This document shows, one piece after another, positions 62,400 through 64,000 of a stretch of DNA of 64,000 nucleotides. Position numbers and translations under genes: made by a program. Every line of letters begins with the position of its first letter. The first letter of the stretch is position 1. Source of the DNA: Verrucomicrobiales bacterium. GTDB taxonomy: Bacteria; Verrucomicrobiota; Verrucomicrobiia; Limisphaerales; J093. The notes below the pieces were generated by a model. It did not search any database. It saw nothing but the letters and a program-made list of their open reading frames with translations, and was not told the origin of the DNA. The DNA is taken from assembly GCA_024233215.1 (NCBI GenBank), contig JACKPW010000002.1, positions 62,001 through 126,000 of the forward strand, given 5' to 3'.

Positions 62400-63737
62400 T
62401 CAGTGGGAAGCCGCCAGGGAGAAGCAGGCGATTTCCTTGTCGTTCCTTACGAAGATGTGTCGATTCGCGAAAGCCGGATGTGACCAGACCACGTTGCGGC
62501 CGGCGGCGGTTCCGGTGGGCTCAATCAGATGGGCCCGCCCGAGTTCCTCGTAGCCCGCCGGGGAAAGCCGGGCGAGGATCAGGTCGCCCAATTCGTTGAA
62601 CAGAAAGAACCGGTCCTCGTGGCGGATGAGGAAGGCGTTGGCCCAGCGCACCGCCTTGCCGGTCGTGGCCGCGAACGTCTCCCACAAACGCTCGCCGGTG
62701 TCCGCCCTGAGACATCGCAGTTGCCCGTAACTGCAAACGCCGTAGATGTGACCGTCCACCAGGAAGGGCGTGGGAATGATGCTGTGAATGCCGGTGGTGT
62801 CCTTCTCGCTGCGTTTGCGGGCCCGCCAAATGGCCTTCGGTTCCCCACCCGGACCGGAGGGCAACTCCAGCATGAGCGGCCCATCATAGAAGGCGGTCAG
62901 GAAGAGTCGGCTGCCATCCAGCCTGGGCGTCGCAACACTCAGGCCGTGGTTGATCTCCCAGGGAAAGGTCCAGAGCACCTGGCCGGTCGCAGGATCGAGC
63001 CCGTTCACCGACTCCGAATGCCAGATGACACACTGCCGTCTTCCACCCAGCTCGATCATCGTCGGCGGGCTGTAACCCGGGTCGCCTGCTGGCAGGGCAC
63101 GCCAAAGCACCTTGCCGGAATTCCGGTCGAACGCCACCGCCACCTTCCCCTCCCCACCCGCCAGGCAGATCAGCCGGTCTCCGTCGAGCAAGGGGTGACC
63201 GGCGTAACCCCACATCGGGGTCTTCAGCCCGTCATCTTTCCCGAAGTCATGCGACCAAACGACCCTGCCGTCCGAGGCTTCCAGGCAAAGGAGATTGCCC
63301 TCGGCCCCCAGCGTGTAGACGCGACCGTCGGCGACGAGCGGCGTGGTCCGCGGTCCCGCCGGGTAGCTCATGGTGTATCCGCATTTGTATTCGTGAACCC
63401 AGAGCACACGGCCCGTGGACTCCTCGAGGCAGAGGACCCGTTCGCTGCCGGGAATGCTGAAACGCTGAAAGGGATCGGAGGGATTGCTGGCCCCGGGCGC
63501 GAGCCGACGGTCGAGAAGATAGACGCGTCCCCCGGCCACCGCCGGTCCCGCATATCCGCCGCCCACCGGAGTCCGCCATCGCGCGGTCAATCCACCTTCC
63601 GGCAACTGCGGCACAATATCGGTCTCACGCCAGACCCCGTCGCGTTGGGGGCCGAGCCACTGCGGCCAGTCGTCCGCCCGACCAGTCAGGCAGGCGGTGG
63701 CCAGCAGGCCGGTCATCGCCAGTCGTTTGCTGAACAT
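62400..63737 (-). CDS. Exported PQQ-type beta-propeller protein
   Basis: The ATG at 63737 starts MFSKRLAMTGLLATACLTGR; 445 residues with a signal peptide. DDWPQWLGPQRDGVWRETDI is the family start. Repeats include ERVLCLEESTGRVLWVHEYK, NLLCLEASDGRVVWSHDFGK, NGLDPATGQVLWTFPWEINH and RCLRADTGERLWETFAATTG. The C-terminus NRHIFVRNDKEIACFSLAA closes the propeller. The protein is probably periplasmic. Two further Met codons upstream (63749, 63779) are less suitable for the signal peptide. Confidence 0.88.
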   Translation of the reverse strand: MFSKRLAMTGLLATACLTGRADDWPQWLGPQRDGVWRETDIVPQLPEGGLTARWRTPVGGGYAGPAVAGGRVYLLDRRLAPGASNPSDPFQRFSIPGSERVLCLEESTGRVLWVHEYKCGYTMSYPAGPRTTPLVADGRVYTLGAEGNLLCLEASDGRVVWSHDFGKDDGLKTPMWGYAGHPLLDGDRLICLAGGEGKVAVAFDRNSGKVLWRALPAGDPGYSPPTMIELGGRRQCVIWHSESVNGLDPATGQVLWTFPWEINHGLSVATPRLDGSRLFLTAFYDGPLMLELPSGPGGEPKAIWRARKRSEKDTTGIHSIIPTPFLVDGHIYGVCSYGQLRCLRADTGERLWETFAATTGKAVRWANAFLIRHEDRFFLFNELGDLILARLSPAGYEELGRAHLIEPTGTAAGRNVVWSHPAFANRHIFVRNDKEIACFSLAASH

Positions 63738-63829
63738 GGTCCCCACCATTGATGACCCTGTCGCGTCGCGCAAACGCAAAACGAGCTCATGCTTCCCGTG
63801 CCCCGGGTCGCCGGGCTAGGGTGGTTCGC

Positions 63830-64000
63830 GTGAGAGGGTTCGGATGGTTGCGGGTGCTGTTGCTGTTCGGGGTGTTGCCGGTCGCCGGGGGAGGCGACTG
63901 GCCGATGTGGCGTTACGATGCCGGTCGCACGGCGTCGTCGCCGCACGGGTTGCCGGGAGGGCTGAGCCTGCGCTGGACCCGGGTGTTTACCCCCCGTGAG
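63830..64000 (+). CDS. Exported PQQ-type propeller protein, N-terminal part (window edge)
   Basis: A GTG at 63830 starts a signal peptide (LRVLLLFGVLPVAGGG) followed by DWPMWRYDAGRTASSPHGLP and SLRWTR, the usual N-terminus of PQQ-like beta-propeller proteins. The 57 codons reach the window end. It is divergent from the other two propeller genes and separated from them by 92 bp, so the promoters are shared or adjacent. Confidence 0.6.
   Translation, partial: MRGFGWLRVLLLFGVLPVAGGGDWPMWRYDAGRTASSPHGLPGGLSLRWTRVFTPRE

Overview
The window looks like one contig of a high-GC, Gram-negative bacterium of the phylum Verrucomicrobiota, most likely the Pedosphaera/Limisphaerales lineage (subdivision 3). 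This is inferred from gene content, not from a marker gene. The supporting features are a fused lpxC-fabZ gene, a PEP-CTERM-type protein ending with the VPDGGST variant, a prepilin with the H-X9-DG style C-terminus, an ECF sigma factor with a Ser/Thr kinase, DUF1080, CotH/lamin-tail and delta-60 repeat proteins, and several intergenic repeat families. No tRNA, rRNA, CRISPR array or transposase gene was seen.

Layout. 1-13.8 kb: aldehyde dehydrogenase start, a pentaheme cytochrome, a Phd/PIN toxin-antitoxin pair, a diheme HzsA-like protein, a DUF1080-PHP-lactonase fusion, a PEP-CTERM protein, a small membrane protein, a secreted protein, and the lipid A/fatty acid genes lpxC-fabZ and lpxA. Nearly every gene here, including the essential ones, is interrupted by single-base indels, mostly in G or C runs. 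13.8-26.6 kb: EamA transporter, HEAT protein, MBOAT acyltransferase with SGNH partner, TPR protein, STAS protein, alpha-galactosidase-like hydrolase, superoxide dismutase and DUF1015. 26.7-40.4 kb: a 1281-residue TPM/coiled-coil protein, two large secreted repeat proteins, a prepilin, and a kinase plus ECF sigma pair. 40.4-50.3 kb: a 1752-residue CotH protein, lipoprotein, YdcF, UppP, SDR and M29 peptidase. 50.4-55.9 kb: HicB/HicA, a galacturonokinase-like kinase overlapping a nucleotidyltransferase, and a COG3014-YcfL-LpoB lipoprotein cluster. 55.9-64 kb: GH51 arabinofuranosidase, a small accessory islet (VapBC; an ImmA/IrrE peptidase with a small unknown partner), and PQQ-type beta-propeller proteins.

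How the genes work together. Envelope biogenesis is strongly represented (LpxC-FabZ, LpxA, UppP, YdcF, LpoB/YcfL/COG3014, MBOAT-SGNH). Plant polysaccharide use is suggested by the GH51 enzyme, the alpha-galactosidase-like enzyme, DUF1080 and the galacturonokinase-like kinase. Large secreted propeller and repeat proteins and CotH fit a surface-active polymer degrader. The most interesting points are the galacturonokinase-like/nucleotidyltransferase pair, the ImmA-type islet with its own promoter, inverted repeats built from 10-nt units at three loci, and the sharp change from indel-rich to indel-free sequence near 13.6 kb.
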